Shown piece after piece: positions 28,568 to 37,340 of a stretch of 64,000 nt of DNA. Position 1 is the stretch's first letter. Each line of letters opens with the position of its first letter. A model generated the notes under the pieces. The model did not search any database. It saw nothing but the letters and a program-made list of their open reading frames with translations, and was not told the DNA's origin. The position numbers were made by a program, and so were the translations under genes. Source of the stretch: Chryseobacterium sp. GVT01B (GTDB lineage: Bacteria; Bacteroidota; Bacteroidia; Flavobacteriales; Weeksellaceae); assembly GCF_019970045.1 (NCBI RefSeq), contig NZ_JAHXYI010000003.1, positions 558,001 to 622,000 on the forward strand, written 5' to 3'.

Positions 28568-28599
28568 AATAAAATCCTCAAGAAATTGAGGATTTTATT
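28568..28599. terminator. bidirectional intrinsic terminator
   Basis: A perfect 14-base-pair stem (AATAAAATCCTCAA with its complement) closes on a GAAA tetraloop, between the convergent ends of the rightward structural operon and the leftward repressor gene. The AT-rich stem flanks supply a T-rich tail on either strand. Confidence 0.85.
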
Positions 28600-28610
28600 C
28601 ACTCAGGCAA

Positions 28611-29273
28611 TTATCTTCTGTTGTTTTTACGTCTGGTACTTATAATATTGAACAGTTTCGCAACATCCTTAAGGTGGATCTCGAAATCTTCATAATATTC
28701 ATTCAGAGAATGAAGAGTGATAAGGCCTTTCTCAACATCGTGGTTTACGATTCGTTTTACTAAAATTCCTTTCTCTTTGTGAACGATTACAAAATCCCAC
28801 TTATCATAATGCAGTTTACTCATCCAGTAATCCTGTCTGATGTTTCTGCATAAGATAATGTCACCTTCCAGATAACTTTCATACGATCCGTTATCCATGC
28901 TGTCTCCTTTCACTTCAAAACACATGTATTCACCTCTGTGCTCTACATCATCCGTAAAAGGAATAGTCGGTAAGCTTTCTATATATTCTTCATCAGCAAA
29001 ATTACTCAGATAACCGGCTTGTGCATATTGATTCGCCAATGGAACATGCATGATCTTTAAATCTGAAAAAACAACCGGAGACGCACTGTCATCATTGAGT
29101 TCCTGTTGCTTTAATAGTAAATTGGTTACAAAGTAAGCGGTTGTTTCCGGTATTTTTCGTTCGCCTTTTTCCCAATACTGCACGGCTCTGGTGCCTACTC
29201 CTATAGATTTTGCTATATCAGCCTGCTTCATGTTTAGTTTCTTTCTGATTTCTTTGAATTCTAAATAGTTCAT
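28611..29273 (-). CDS. CI/LexA-type repressor: HTH plus S24 peptidase-like domain
   Basis: This 220-residue regulator has an XRE-type HTH at residues about 1-55 (MKQADIAKSIGVGTRAVQYWEKGERKIP) and a LexA/UmuD-type S24 domain. The candidate catalytic Ser is S125 in KGDSMDNGS and the Lys is K173 in GILVKRI. An Ala86-Gly87 pair (YAQAGYL) sits 39 residues before the serine, where phage CI and LexA have their Ala-Gly self-cleavage bond. A DNA-damage-sensitive, RecA*-triggered repressor is thus the natural reading. Upstream are palindromic operators lying over a divergent rightward promoter. It sits inside the eCIS locus next to holin and toxin genes, as the repressors of pyocin-like clusters do. 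Actual self-cleavage is not shown by sequence. Confidence 0.88.
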   Translation of the reverse strand: MNYLEFKEIRKKLNMKQADIAKSIGVGTRAVQYWEKGERKIPETTAYFVTNLLLKQQELNDDSASPVVFSDLKIMHVPLANQYAQAGYLSNFADEEYIESLPTIPFTDDVEHRGEYMCFEVKGDSMDNGSYESYLEGDIILCRNIRQDYWMSKLHYDKWDFVIVHKEKGILVKRIVNHDVEKGLITLHSLNEYYEDFEIHLKDVAKLFNIISTRRKNNRR

Positions 29274-29314
29274 TTTGATATGTTTATAGTTATTTGTAAA
29301 AAAAATGAATAAAA

Positions 29315-29351
29315 TGTTCGTTTTTTATTTTGAAAAACGAACAATGTTCGT
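29315..29351. promoter_or_regulatory. compound palindromic operator of the CI/LexA-type repressor
   Basis: There are three half-sites TGTTCGT/ACGAACA: 29315-29321 (+), 29337-29343 (inverted) and 29345-29351 (+). They form an 11-base-arm inverted repeat with a 7-base spacer (29315-29343) and a second palindrome with a 1-base centre (29337-29351) sharing the middle half-site. This matches the cooperative operators of phage-type repressors and lies 42 bases upstream of the repressor start, allowing autoregulation. Confidence 0.75.
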
Positions 29352-29358
29352 ATATTTG
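29328..29358 (+). promoter_or_regulatory. rightward promoter overlapped by the operator
   Basis: TTTTG at 29328-29332 and TATATTTG at 29351-29358, separated by 18 bases, match the Bacteroidota promoter consensus. The second operator palindrome fills the spacer and touches the -7 box, so a bound repressor should block it. It would transcribe toward the small HTH gene at 30039 and the holin-like gene. Confidence 0.65.
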
Positions 29359-30038
29359 TTTCGTCGTTAAGATGGAACAGTACAAATGTACAAAATTATA
29401 TTTAAAATTTAATATTTTTTTAATATTTTGAAATATTGTTTTTGTTTGTAATTACGTGTAATTAAGCAAGTTGAAAATTTATTTTATATATATTGTATTT
29501 AATAGATAGATATTTTTATTTTTTGCTTTATCCGGAGCAAGTTGGAATAAGGAAATTTTAAATAATCTATAAAGTGTAAAAATTGCGTTTTTAATATTGT
29601 TTTATTTGAATTTTGTTCGTTTTTGTATTGTTTAATTGATGATAAAAATGCGTTTATTTTTTGATTGATATCTGAATAAAGCAATCATTTTGCTCTTTGT
29701 TTTTTCCTGAAAATAAAAAACAAGCCTAAAATGTAGAAAAACACTACTCTTCAACATATAAAATATCGATTAATTATAGTTGTCAGTAAAGTTGCTAATA
29801 CATCCTGAGAGAGCAAATGAAATTTAGAATAAAGAAGTCAGGGTAAGATTTTTTATTGGGAAATACCTGGTACCGGCTTCTAAAAAAACAAAATTAATTG
29901 AATTAGACATCTTTTTAAGAGGCGGAATATTCGTCTTTAGGGATTCTTATGACTTTATGAAACGGTCAACAGGTAAGAGAAGGAAGCCTGTCTGATACAA
30001 AAAAAACTTTTAAACCAAAAAACTTTTAACCATAGAAT

Positions 30039-30197
30039 ATGAAACGTAGTAAAGAATTAGTCGAAAAAAGAAAAGATTTTGTCATTGATTATGTAAGACG
30101 TAATCAGGATAAACAGATGAAAGTGATTGTCAATGAGCTGATGGAAATGTTGTTTCTGTCTGAAAGAACAATATATAACATCATTCTTCAGCCATAA
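30039..30197 (+). CDS. 52-aa HTH-like small regulator (Cro-position)
   Basis: The frame ATG 30039 to TAA 30195-30197 encodes 52 residues: MKRSKELVEKRKDFVIDYVRRNQDK, then MKVIVNELMEMLFLSERTIYNIILQP. The second half looks like a helix-turn-helix (LMEMLFLSERTIYNII), and the first is a basic helix. It is the first gene downstream of the operator-controlled rightward promoter, on the strand opposite the repressor, which is the position of cro or of an activator in phage switches. It may activate late genes, but there is no direct evidence for its target. Confidence 0.6.
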   Translation: MKRSKELVEKRKDFVIDYVRRNQDKQMKVIVNELMEMLFLSERTIYNIILQP

Positions 30198-30572
30198 CGT
30201 ATGATCGCGGAAGAAAGCTCAGTCCTTACCATTTAATGTTGTAATGTGAATATCAATAAGATAATGTTTGTAGATAGTGTGTATTCATAATTCATTTCTT
30301 GAAATTATTCATTCTAAGAAGATAAAAAAGGATTCAAAGTTATTGCTAGATCCTCAACTGCCCATACATCAGATTAAAAGGCTGCTCTGATATCTTTCTC
30401 AAATTTAAATTACAGGTAAAATATTAAGGTGAAAAACGGTTTTTGCTTTTTAGTTCTGTTGTTTTAAATGAACCATGAATTGTAAAACGAAAACCGTTTA
30501 GCCTTAGTCGATTGGAAGAGAAATCAATTTTTAAAAAAAACTAAAAAATCATTCTAATAAATTCTAAAAGCC
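30198..30572. other. 375-base non-coding gap with an inverted repeat
   Basis: No gene is seen. AAACGGTTTT at 30434-30443 and AAAACCGTTT at 30490-30499 form a perfect 10-base inverted repeat around a 46-base loop. It is a possible stem-loop or regulator site. Confidence 0.5.
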
Positions 30573-30740
30573 ATGAAAAAAAAAGAAAAGAAAAAAAAGA
30601 AAAAAGATAAGGAAAAATTGAAGAAACCAGGTAGAGATATCAGTGATATTATTGATGAACTGGCTTATGCGGATGAGAGTGAAAATATCCGGAAAATCAG
30701 AAAATTTTTAGATGATATGTACATCCTTTCTCAGGAATAA
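30573..30740 (+). CDS. small lysine-rich protein of unknown function
   Basis: The frame encodes 55 residues: an almost pure Lys/Glu N-terminus (about 18 residues), then GRDISDIIDELAYADESENIRKIRKFLDDMYILSQE, which would form an acidic amphipathic helix. It lies 59 bases before the holin-like gene in the same direction. The poly-A stretch encoding the lysines is prone to slippage. The well-formed C-terminal half suggests a real small protein, perhaps a regulator or a particle-associated peptide; no family is recognised. Confidence 0.45.
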   Translation: MKKKEKKKKKKDKEKLKKPGRDISDIIDELAYADESENIRKIRKFLDDMYILSQE

Positions 30741-30799
30741 GTAAACACCTGGAAGTTGCTGAAAAATTAAAATTTTAATAAATAATATAATAGGAAAGA

Positions 30800-31177
30800 A
30801 TGACTTTGGATAGTATAAAAGCCCTTTTGATCGGAACTGCAATAGCATTTTCAGGAGGATTGTTAAGGGTACTGGTCTCCATACAAAATAAAGAGAAAAA
30901 ACAGCCGTGGGAGCATTTTATCACATTGGTGATAGTGGTGATAGTAGGTTTTACAATGAGCTATTTAATGAACAGAGCCGAGTTGCATGACAAATGGTAT
31001 TCAACAGGGATATTATTTGTGCTTGGTTACGGTTATGATAAATTCTTGAAAATGATCACTACAAATCTCCCTAACTGGATTGATAAAGCAGTGAATCTTT
31101 TTATTGAAAACCGATATGGAGTGAAGACAGACAGACAGTCTGGTGAAGAAGAAGAAAAGAAAGGTGATATGAATTAA
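30800..31177 (+). CDS. holin-like membrane protein
   Basis: This 125-residue protein has three predicted membrane segments, about residues 5-26 (SIKALLIGTAIAFSGGLLRVLV), 38-58 (EHFITLVIVVIVGFTMSYLM) and 66-86 (WYSTGILFVLGYGYDKFL). A short basic loop (QNKEKKQP) lies between the first two and the tail is charged and cytosolic (RQSGEEEEKKGD). Size and topology match holin-type proteins of Bacteroidota phages. It lies downstream of the operator-controlled promoter and its putative lysis partners (u-spanin-like gene and GH24 endolysin) are at 44.4-45.4 kb. A holin role is inferred from topology and context, not from a diagnostic motif. Confidence 0.6.
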   Translation: MTLDSIKALLIGTAIAFSGGLLRVLVSIQNKEKKQPWEHFITLVIVVIVGFTMSYLMNRAELHDKWYSTGILFVLGYGYDKFLKMITTNLPNWIDKAVNLFIENRYGVKTDRQSGEEEEKKGDMN

Positions 31178-31519
31178 ACTTATATCCATAAATGGACTTG
31201 TAGGTATGCTTAAATCATTGCAATAGAAAAGATGATAAGAAACTCTACCTGCCATTACAGAACTGATCACCCAAGAGAGTGATTGTAAGAACTTGAAAAC
31301 CTGAAAATTCAAAAAAACAAGAGAACAAACAAAGGAAATGGTTCAGTGTTGCCTGTTTCTCATCCATAAAGTCGAATGCCATTTCCATTTACTGACATTC
31401 TTAAAGAATCTACCCACACGGTACGATTTTTCAAACCCGGCAGGCACCCTATAAAGCATAACAGTTTGGTTGTGCTTTATAGGTCTTTTAAAATAATATG
31501 AAATAAAAAAACTAAGTCA
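31178..31519. other. gap between holin-like gene and toxin gene
   Basis: No gene is seen in these 342 bases. GGAAATGG at 31334-31341 and CCATTTCC at 31379-31386 form a small inverted repeat, and a terminator lies near the end. Confidence 0.5.
31448..31489 (+). terminator. intrinsic terminator upstream of the toxin gene
   Basis: A perfect 11-base-pair stem (CCTATAAAGCA at 31448-31458 with its complement at 31473-31483) is followed by TCTTTT. It would separate the holin transcript from the toxin gene that starts 31 bases later. Confidence 0.75.
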
Positions 31520-34500
31520 ATGAAAGCAGCAAAACCTGTAGAAATAGACAATAAAGCCCATAAAAACCAGAGCAAAAAGCAAAAGCCGAAAGATCGGGTA
31601 GTTGTACCTCTATCTGAGGTGCAAGTGGCAAATGTACAGACACAAAAGGCCGGAGATTCATCCGTTAAAACTGGATCAGAAAGCCCCAACGATAAATTGC
31701 TTAATCTCAATGGTACCGTTGCGGGTGTTCATGATTCACAAGATATTTATGGGCAGGGATCGGAAAAAAATTATGAAAAACTCCGGGAGAGTCTGGCAAA
31801 AACCGGTGATATCAATCATCCGGACACCAAGAAAATTGAAAAAGGCTATATGGCCACTTTGAATGTTAATCAGGTACAAGATTATCATAATATTAAATCG
31901 GGAAATAATGTACCAAAGACGCCTGAGGAGCAGTCAGCAGTTCGTCAGATGGTTAACAATCAGGAAACTTCTGCAAAAACGGCAAGAGAAGGCGAAAAAG
32001 GAGCATTAAAAAACATTAGCAGCAAATCTGAAGCGTTAAAACCAGTTATAGATCAGAAGCCAATTGAGAAAGCAGTTGAGATTAAAATACCTCCAGTTAA
32101 ACCAATATCATCCGAAGTTAATAACAATACCTCAAAAAAGGTTGCGGATAAAAATGAAGTACCTCGTTCCGAAAGGGCTATGGATGACAAAAAATCTAAT
32201 AATAGAAAATTAAATTCAAAAACTAAAGGAGAAAAAGAAACAAAAGTTGTCATTCCGGATGATATTCAATCCGTTGTTACACCAAGAATGGACAAGGCTG
32301 TTGATAGTGAGCAAGCCGAAATAGCTCCAGATGCACAAACGACAATCAACATAGTTGGGCTTGTTGCCGCTGCACAGGAGTTTAGGGACCAGGGAGTAGA
32401 AGCCAGAGATCAGGTGAAATCTCAAAACGAAGCAGCTAAAACACTCAAAAATAAGATTAAAGAAGTAGAAAAAGAAATTCAAAAATCAGACGCTGATTTA
32501 GAAAAATCAGAAGATAGTATAGAAACGAAAGAAGCTTTAATCAAAAAATTAGAAAAAGGACTTGAAACCTCAGTAAAAAGACAACAAAAGGTAGAGCAGG
32601 AAGTAGGAGTATATCAACAGGAATATAATAAAAATAAGACCAAAGCAAATGATTTCAATAACGAAGCAAAAAGTTTACTCGGAGGATCTCAAAAACATCA
32701 AGATCCAAAAAATGCTGATTCAGGAAACCTTACCAGAAAATTAAATGAATTAAGTACTAACGCCGGGACGATAAATCAAGCAGTATATCAGGCAGGAAAT
32801 ACAACTCAAAAATTATCTCAGGAAGCTCAACAAGCTAAAGGTAAGAATACAAAGATACAGAATGAAATAACGTCTTCCAGAGCGTCAATACGAAAATCAA
32901 AAGCTAAACTGGCTGCAGATACTAAAAAGAATATAGAAGCGAAAAAAGAGTTAGGAAAACTTACTCCAAAACTGAAACAGGTAGAATCGCAAAGTAAAAA
33001 ATTGAACCAGGAAGCCGATGCTATGTTATTGGATTCTTACATTATCGAAAAAGAGGTTATCAAAACTCAACATGCTTACTATGCCAATATGGCAACAGTT
33101 GAGGGACGAAATAGCTTACTACAAAAAGAAAAAGATAAAATCCAGCAAACCCCTAAAGAACTTAATGAGACAGAACGTTTGTTGGTAGATTTTGCACAAT
33201 TAAAAGCAGAAGATGAGCAGATAGCTTTTCTAAGAAAATTAAGTCCGGATCAACAAAATTTATTAAAAGACAAATTAGAAGAAGTAAATGCTAATTATGA
33301 TAGTGATCAGTCAGAACATCAAAGCTTAATTGACCAAAATGTTGAAAGCATCAGAAATTCTCAAATAGAAGTCTTTAATAACAAACGTAAAGATGCTTTA
33401 CAAAAACCATTAAACTTAGTGACTAAAAATCTGAATAGAATTACTGGTTTAAAAAGATTATGGATGTCTATTTCTATTGCCTTTTCAGACATTTGGAATG
33501 ACGTTACATCCATTACCTGGACTGATGTAGGTAAATTTATTGAATCAATCTTTAGTCCTAAAGCATGGGTAGAGGCTATTTCAGGATCTATAAGTGGTAT
33601 TTGGGACGATTTGACAAGTTGGAAAGGATTCTCAGAAGATCCGGTAGGAATGATTCTTCAAAAAGCCGCCGGGATAGCCAATAAAGTACTTATCATAGCC
33701 GGCGTCATTACAGGTATATTGGGTATATTAACACTAGCTGCCGCCGTAGGATCAATTTTCACTCTGGGTGGTCTGGCACCATTAGCTGCCTGGCTGGGAG
33801 GTGCTACCATAACAATGGGAACCATCACATTCTGGATTGGTGCGATAGCGTTAGGATTGAATATACTCAACGGAATTAAAAATATTTATGATGTACATAC
33901 GGCAAAAACGGCTGATGTTTTATTTAAAAACTCTGGAGAGTTAAAAAGCGATATTGCCAATTCAGGCATGGCTATTTTGGCAATGATAGGGGGAAAAGCC
34001 TCGAAAAAAGGAGGAGCTTCAATAAAAGATCTGGCAAAAAGAAACCCAAAAACTTTTGGCAAGCGAATGTTCATTACCGCAAGAAATGGAATAAAAGCAA
34101 GTATTGTTTCTATCCCTAGAAAAATAACCTCTGTTTTCAAAAAAGAGACATGGATTAAAGCGTCTCAACGTTTTAAAACAGCTTATAAAAAAGCACAGGA
34201 ATGGGTTACTGAACCTTTCAAGAAAAAATCTACAACACCGCCAAGCCGAAACTTGAATCAACTTCCTTTTGAAGAGCAGACCGTTCCTGACAGAATGCAT
34301 GAACAGCCTGTAAGAAATGAAAAAAGCCCTGGGAAATCCAATGTTAAGAAAGAAGATGTGAAACCAGTTCAGGTGCAGGAAAATGTATATGAAGAAAGTA
34401 TATTCAGACAAGATAACAGACCTTATTCTCCTGCAGGTTCAAAAGAAGGAAGGATAAAATCTCACATTAATGAAGAAGGAAACTTAACTCCTGCAGACAA

Positions 34501-35716
34501 AAACGGGAGTGCTACTGTTTCTGATCACGTAAGAGGAAGCGAGCCAATGAAAAGCAAAAGCCCTTATACTTCTTTCTCAGATGAAGGTCCTGGTATAGGT
34601 AAAACTTACGGAGACAATGTGATTGAAGTTGATATCAAAAGGCTAGAAGCTGATATTGCTGCAGGTAAAATAAGTGAGGTAGAGGTATTGAGACCTGAAA
34701 AGGTACAGGCGGAACTACAGGCTAAAATAGATCAGGCGATGAAAAGGCTTGAAGAAAGTCCAACGCCTAAAAATCAGAAAAGAGTAGATGATGCTGTAAG
34801 AGATCTTAACAACAGTGTCAGAGACAAAGAGATTTTAATTAAAGGTGAAATTCCTGCTGAGTATTTTAATGTGAAATCGACTAAAAGTAATATCTCTAAA
34901 AATATTTTGCCGAAAGAAGAAGCTCACACGTTAGGGAATAAAAAAACGCATGGACTAAAAAGTAAGGAACAAAATAATAAAATTAGCTCAACACAAAACC
35001 GTACATTTGATGAGAACTTAGGACCACTAGCTAATCAAGAAGCTCAATGGATAAATGAAAGTAGCCATTGGAGAGATACTAATTATGGGCCAAAACCAGG
35101 ATTAGTTGCAACAGAACAAACCATAGCTACCGGTACGGTTCAAATGGAGTTACATCCTAACTTTAAGAATTTAGTAAATGAAATGGAAGAGTTAGGATAC
35201 AAAGTAACTATTATAGAGCAGGACTTTGGAAAGATAAAAATTGATCCTGAAGTTAAGGTTAGAACTATCACTGAAGGAGATGAATTTATCCGATACGAAA
35301 AAGAAGTTGTACTGATAAAAGAAATGGATTATAATACAGTTCTACATGAACATGGACATGTAATGCAGATTGAAAAAATGATTAATGAAGGACTTAATTT
35401 ACCCACACCAAAAGGATTTTTGAGAGAAAATGGAAATTTTGTAACAACATTTAAGGGAAACAGTAATGCTATTAAAATCTTAGAATATCATAATCGATTA
35501 AAAGATTTGTTGCGATTAAAAGAGATGAAAAAAGCAGGGGTAAAAGTTTCTGATACTTCTTTAAAGCAAGCTCAATATGGAGTGAATGAATATAGTGCTG
35601 AATTTGACAAAATATTGCAAAAGAGTAACTATAGTACTAGTGGGATGTCAACTATTAAAGAATATATAGGTTCTATTTACGATGAAATTAAACAATTAGA
35701 AAATAAATTAAAATAA
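31520..35716 (+). CDS. large polymorphic-toxin-like eCIS cargo with C-terminal zincin (HEHGH) domain
   Basis: This 1398-residue protein has a disordered Lys/Gln/Ser-rich N-terminus (1-280), long coiled coils (about 290-560), a Trp-rich region (FSDIWNDVTSITWTDVGKFI, near 650-700), a hydrophobic stretch with three or more possible membrane spans (about 717-787), a linker, and a compact C-terminal domain (about 1170-1398). That domain contains LHEHGHVMQIE, an HExxH zinc-metallopeptidase motif at residues 1276-1280, and a later Glu-rich NEYSAEFD near 1355-1362 that could supply the third zinc ligand. The layout is that of a polymorphic toxin: long delivery part, variable toxic tip, immunity genes downstream. 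The internal membrane segment may help cross the target membrane. Cargo status is inferred from its place in the locus; no secretion signal is seen. Confidence 0.7.
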   Translation: MKAAKPVEIDNKAHKNQSKKQKPKDRVVVPLSEVQVANVQTQKAGDSSVKTGSESPNDKLLNLNGTVAGVHDSQDIYGQGSEKNYEKLRESLAKTGDINHPDTKKIEKGYMATLNVNQVQDYHNIKSGNNVPKTPEEQSAVRQMVNNQETSAKTAREGEKGALKNISSKSEALKPVIDQKPIEKAVEIKIPPVKPISSEVNNNTSKKVADKNEVPRSERAMDDKKSNNRKLNSKTKGEKETKVVIPDDIQSVVTPRMDKAVDSEQAEIAPDAQTTINIVGLVAAAQEFRDQGVEARDQVKSQNEAAKTLKNKIKEVEKEIQKSDADLEKSEDSIETKEALIKKLEKGLETSVKRQQKVEQEVGVYQQEYNKNKTKANDFNNEAKSLLGGSQKHQDPKNADSGNLTRKLNELSTNAGTINQAVYQAGNTTQKLSQEAQQAKGKNTKIQNEITSSRASIRKSKAKLAADTKKNIEAKKELGKLTPKLKQVESQSKKLNQEADAMLLDSYIIEKEVIKTQHAYYANMATVEGRNSLLQKEKDKIQQTPKELNETERLLVDFAQLKAEDEQIAFLRKLSPDQQNLLKDKLEEVNANYDSDQSEHQSLIDQNVESIRNSQIEVFNNKRKDALQKPLNLVTKNLNRITGLKRLWMSISIAFSDIWNDVTSITWTDVGKFIESIFSPKAWVEAISGSISGIWDDLTSWKGFSEDPVGMILQKAAGIANKVLIIAGVITGILGILTLAAAVGSIFTLGGLAPLAAWLGGATITMGTITFWIGAIALGLNILNGIKNIYDVHTAKTADVLFKNSGELKSDIANSGMAILAMIGGKASKKGGASIKDLAKRNPKTFGKRMFITARNGIKASIVSIPRKITSVFKKETWIKASQRFKTAYKKAQEWVTEPFKKKSTTPPSRNLNQLPFEEQTVPDRMHEQPVRNEKSPGKSNVKKEDVKPVQVQENVYEESIFRQDNRPYSPAGSKEGRIKSHINEEGNLTPADKNGSATVSDHVRGSEPMKSKSPYTSFSDEGPGIGKTYGDNVIEVDIKRLEADIAAGKISEVEVLRPEKVQAELQAKIDQAMKRLEESPTPKNQKRVDDAVRDLNNSVRDKEILIKGEIPAEYFNVKSTKSNISKNILPKEEAHTLGNKKTHGLKSKEQNNKISSTQNRTFDENLGPLANQEAQWINESSHWRDTNYGPKPGLVATEQTIATGTVQMELHPNFKNLVNEMEELGYKVTIIEQDFGKIKIDPEVKVRTITEGDEFIRYEKEVVLIKEMDYNTVLHEHGHVMQIEKMINEGLNLPTPKGFLRENGNFVTTFKGNSNAIKILEYHNRLKDLLRLKEMKKAGVKVSDTSLKQAQYGVNEYSAEFDKILQKSNYSTSGMSTIKEYIGSIYDEIKQLENKLK

Positions 35717-35723
35717 TAACATT

Positions 35724-36353
35724 ATGAATATAAAAAAAGAATTTAATTACTCTATCTGCTACTTTGATTCTACAAATGAAGATTCAGGTATTTTATTCAA
35801 TTATGCGAAGGATTTTGGTAATGAGAAAGTAAAAGATATTTTTGGAATAAGCTTAGGATGGGGAGGAGTAGAAATAGTCTTTTTACCAAAAATTGAAAAT
35901 ATAGAAAATTTTTGGCCCCCTATAGCGAACTATAATCTTAATCAACAAGCAGAAGATATATATAAAGCAATATTATATGGTGAATCTTACGTTGTCATGC
36001 CTTGCAATGAGTGGGCAGGACAAGTGAAAATTTTAGAACCTGATATTAAGAATTCTTTGATTCAATCTAAAAAAGAAATGATATTTAAATATAAAAGTCT
36101 TATTTTTTTTATTAGTGAACAGGAATATGAAATTTATAAACAAGAAGCAAAAGAAATACAAGAACTAAATACTTTAGAAGAAGAAAAAGACTATTTAATT
36201 ATAAGCCATACTCGAACAGAAGATCTAGAAAAACGGATGAAAATTCCTGTATTCATAAAAGAGAAGATTATTCCTTGCTTTGATGAGCACGATCTTCACT
36301 CTATAGAAAGAATAAGAGATGAAAACGATAATATTATCTTTGCTGGATTTTAA
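35724..36353 (+). CDS. candidate immunity protein 1 (paralogue pair)
   Basis: This 209-residue acidic, soluble protein begins 7 bases after the toxin stop. It shares its whole length with the next gene: KKEFNYSI.YFDS.NE near the start, FLPKIENI...WPP, LYGESYVVMPCNEWAGQVKI, FFISEQEYEIYKQEAKEI, and SHTRTEDLEKRMKIPVFIKEKIIPCF. No enzymatic motif is seen. Small acidic proteins directly downstream of polymorphic toxins usually neutralise the toxin tip. The DNA here is more AT-rich than the structural genes, as is common for laterally acquired toxin/immunity pairs. I do not recognise a named immunity family. Confidence 0.55.
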   Translation: MNIKKEFNYSICYFDSTNEDSGILFNYAKDFGNEKVKDIFGISLGWGGVEIVFLPKIENIENFWPPIANYNLNQQAEDIYKAILYGESYVVMPCNEWAGQVKILEPDIKNSLIQSKKEMIFKYKSLIFFISEQEYEIYKQEAKEIQELNTLEEEKDYLIISHTRTEDLEKRMKIPVFIKEKIIPCFDEHDLHSIERIRDENDNIIFAGF

Positions 36354-36481
36354 TACCTTCCATATTAAAGTGTAATTTTAGCATTAGTTTCTTAGGAAAT
36401 AAATAATGAACGATACCTTGAATATTTAGTATTTGATGATGAATAGGAATATTTTATATAGAGTATTAAGTTTCTTGCAAT

Positions 36482-37123
36482 ATGAAAAATTATAAAAAAG
36501 AGTTTAATTATATCTTATATTATTCAGATAGTGCAAATGAGCAAGATGATTTGCACTTCTATTCAGAAGATTTTGGACAAGAAAAAATGCAAGGTATTTT
36601 CAAATTAACTTTAGGTCTTCATTTTCCAGAAATTTTATTTTTACCAAAAATTGAAAATATATATGAATCATGGCCTCCTCGTTTTGACTATCGCTCAATG
36701 CAATCAGAAAAAGATATATGCATAGGATTACTTTATGGTGAATCATATATTGTGTTGCCTTATAATGAATGGGCGGGAACAGTGAGAATAATAGAACCGG
36801 AAGTTAAAAATGCAATAGTTCAATCTGATTCAGAATCAGAATTTACGGATAAAAGTATTGTCTTTTTTATTACCGAAGAAGAATATGAAATCTATCAACA
36901 AGAAGCTAAAAAAATACATGAATTAAATGACTTAGAAGAACATAGAGGATATGAAACTATTAGTCAAACCCGTACAGAAGATTTGGAAAAATATATAAAA
37001 GTACCAGTGTTCATAAAAGAAAAAATATTACCTTATTTTGCTGATAATGATTTATATAATATCAGCCGAAAAAAAGATGAAAAAGGTAATGTTACTTTTA
37101 CCCAAACAATAGGAAATAAATAA
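36482..37123 (+). CDS. candidate immunity protein 2 (paralogue of the preceding gene)
   Basis: This 213-residue protein is clearly homologous to the preceding one along its length: YKKEFNYILYYSDSANEQDD, FLPKIENIYESWPPRFDY, LLYGESYIVLPYNEWAGTVRIIEPEVKNAIVQS, FFITEEEYEIYQQEAKKIHELNDLEE, SQTRTEDLEKYIKVPVFIKEKILPYF. The divergence is considerable, so the duplication is not recent, and the two may recognise different toxin variants. The 128-base spacer holds nothing obvious. Function is inferred from position only. Confidence 0.5.
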   Translation: MKNYKKEFNYILYYSDSANEQDDLHFYSEDFGQEKMQGIFKLTLGLHFPEILFLPKIENIYESWPPRFDYRSMQSEKDICIGLLYGESYIVLPYNEWAGTVRIIEPEVKNAIVQSDSESEFTDKSIVFFITEEEYEIYQQEAKKIHELNDLEEHRGYETISQTRTEDLEKYIKVPVFIKEKILPYFADNDLYNISRKKDEKGNVTFTQTIGNK

Positions 37124-37340
37124 AATATGCTACTTCTTTATTATAAAATAAGAATTCAATTAATGTTTATAATTGGAAGTTTGACGGGATAAAAAGATAA
37201 CATATGCTTCAATACTTAACAAATGAACAAGTTATATGAAGATTAATTAACTATAGATATTAAAAACTATTATCAATCAAAAAAATATTTAATAAGTCGA
37301 CTGTTCCCATACTAATATTTTAAAATAATTAATAATAAAA

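Larger units (their letters stand above)
29274..30038. other. AT-rich control region between repressor and small HTH gene
   Basis: This 765-base stretch is very AT-rich and holds the operator and promoter described separately. A further GTTCGTTTTT half-site is at 29615-29624, about 300 bases from the main operator. I see no convincing gene; the 61-codon minus frame near 29499-29684 is low-complexity. A long 5' leader for the rightward transcript would span it. Confidence 0.6.

Noticed and set aside
29499..29684. 61-codon minus-strand frame in the control region
   Set aside because: The composition (Ile/Lys/Asn/Phe) simply mirrors the AT-rich DNA, and there is no start context or pattern.
33658..34411. 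Long minus-strand frames opposite the toxin gene
   Set aside because: They are antisense shadows of a well-supported plus-strand gene with coiled-coil and zincin regions.
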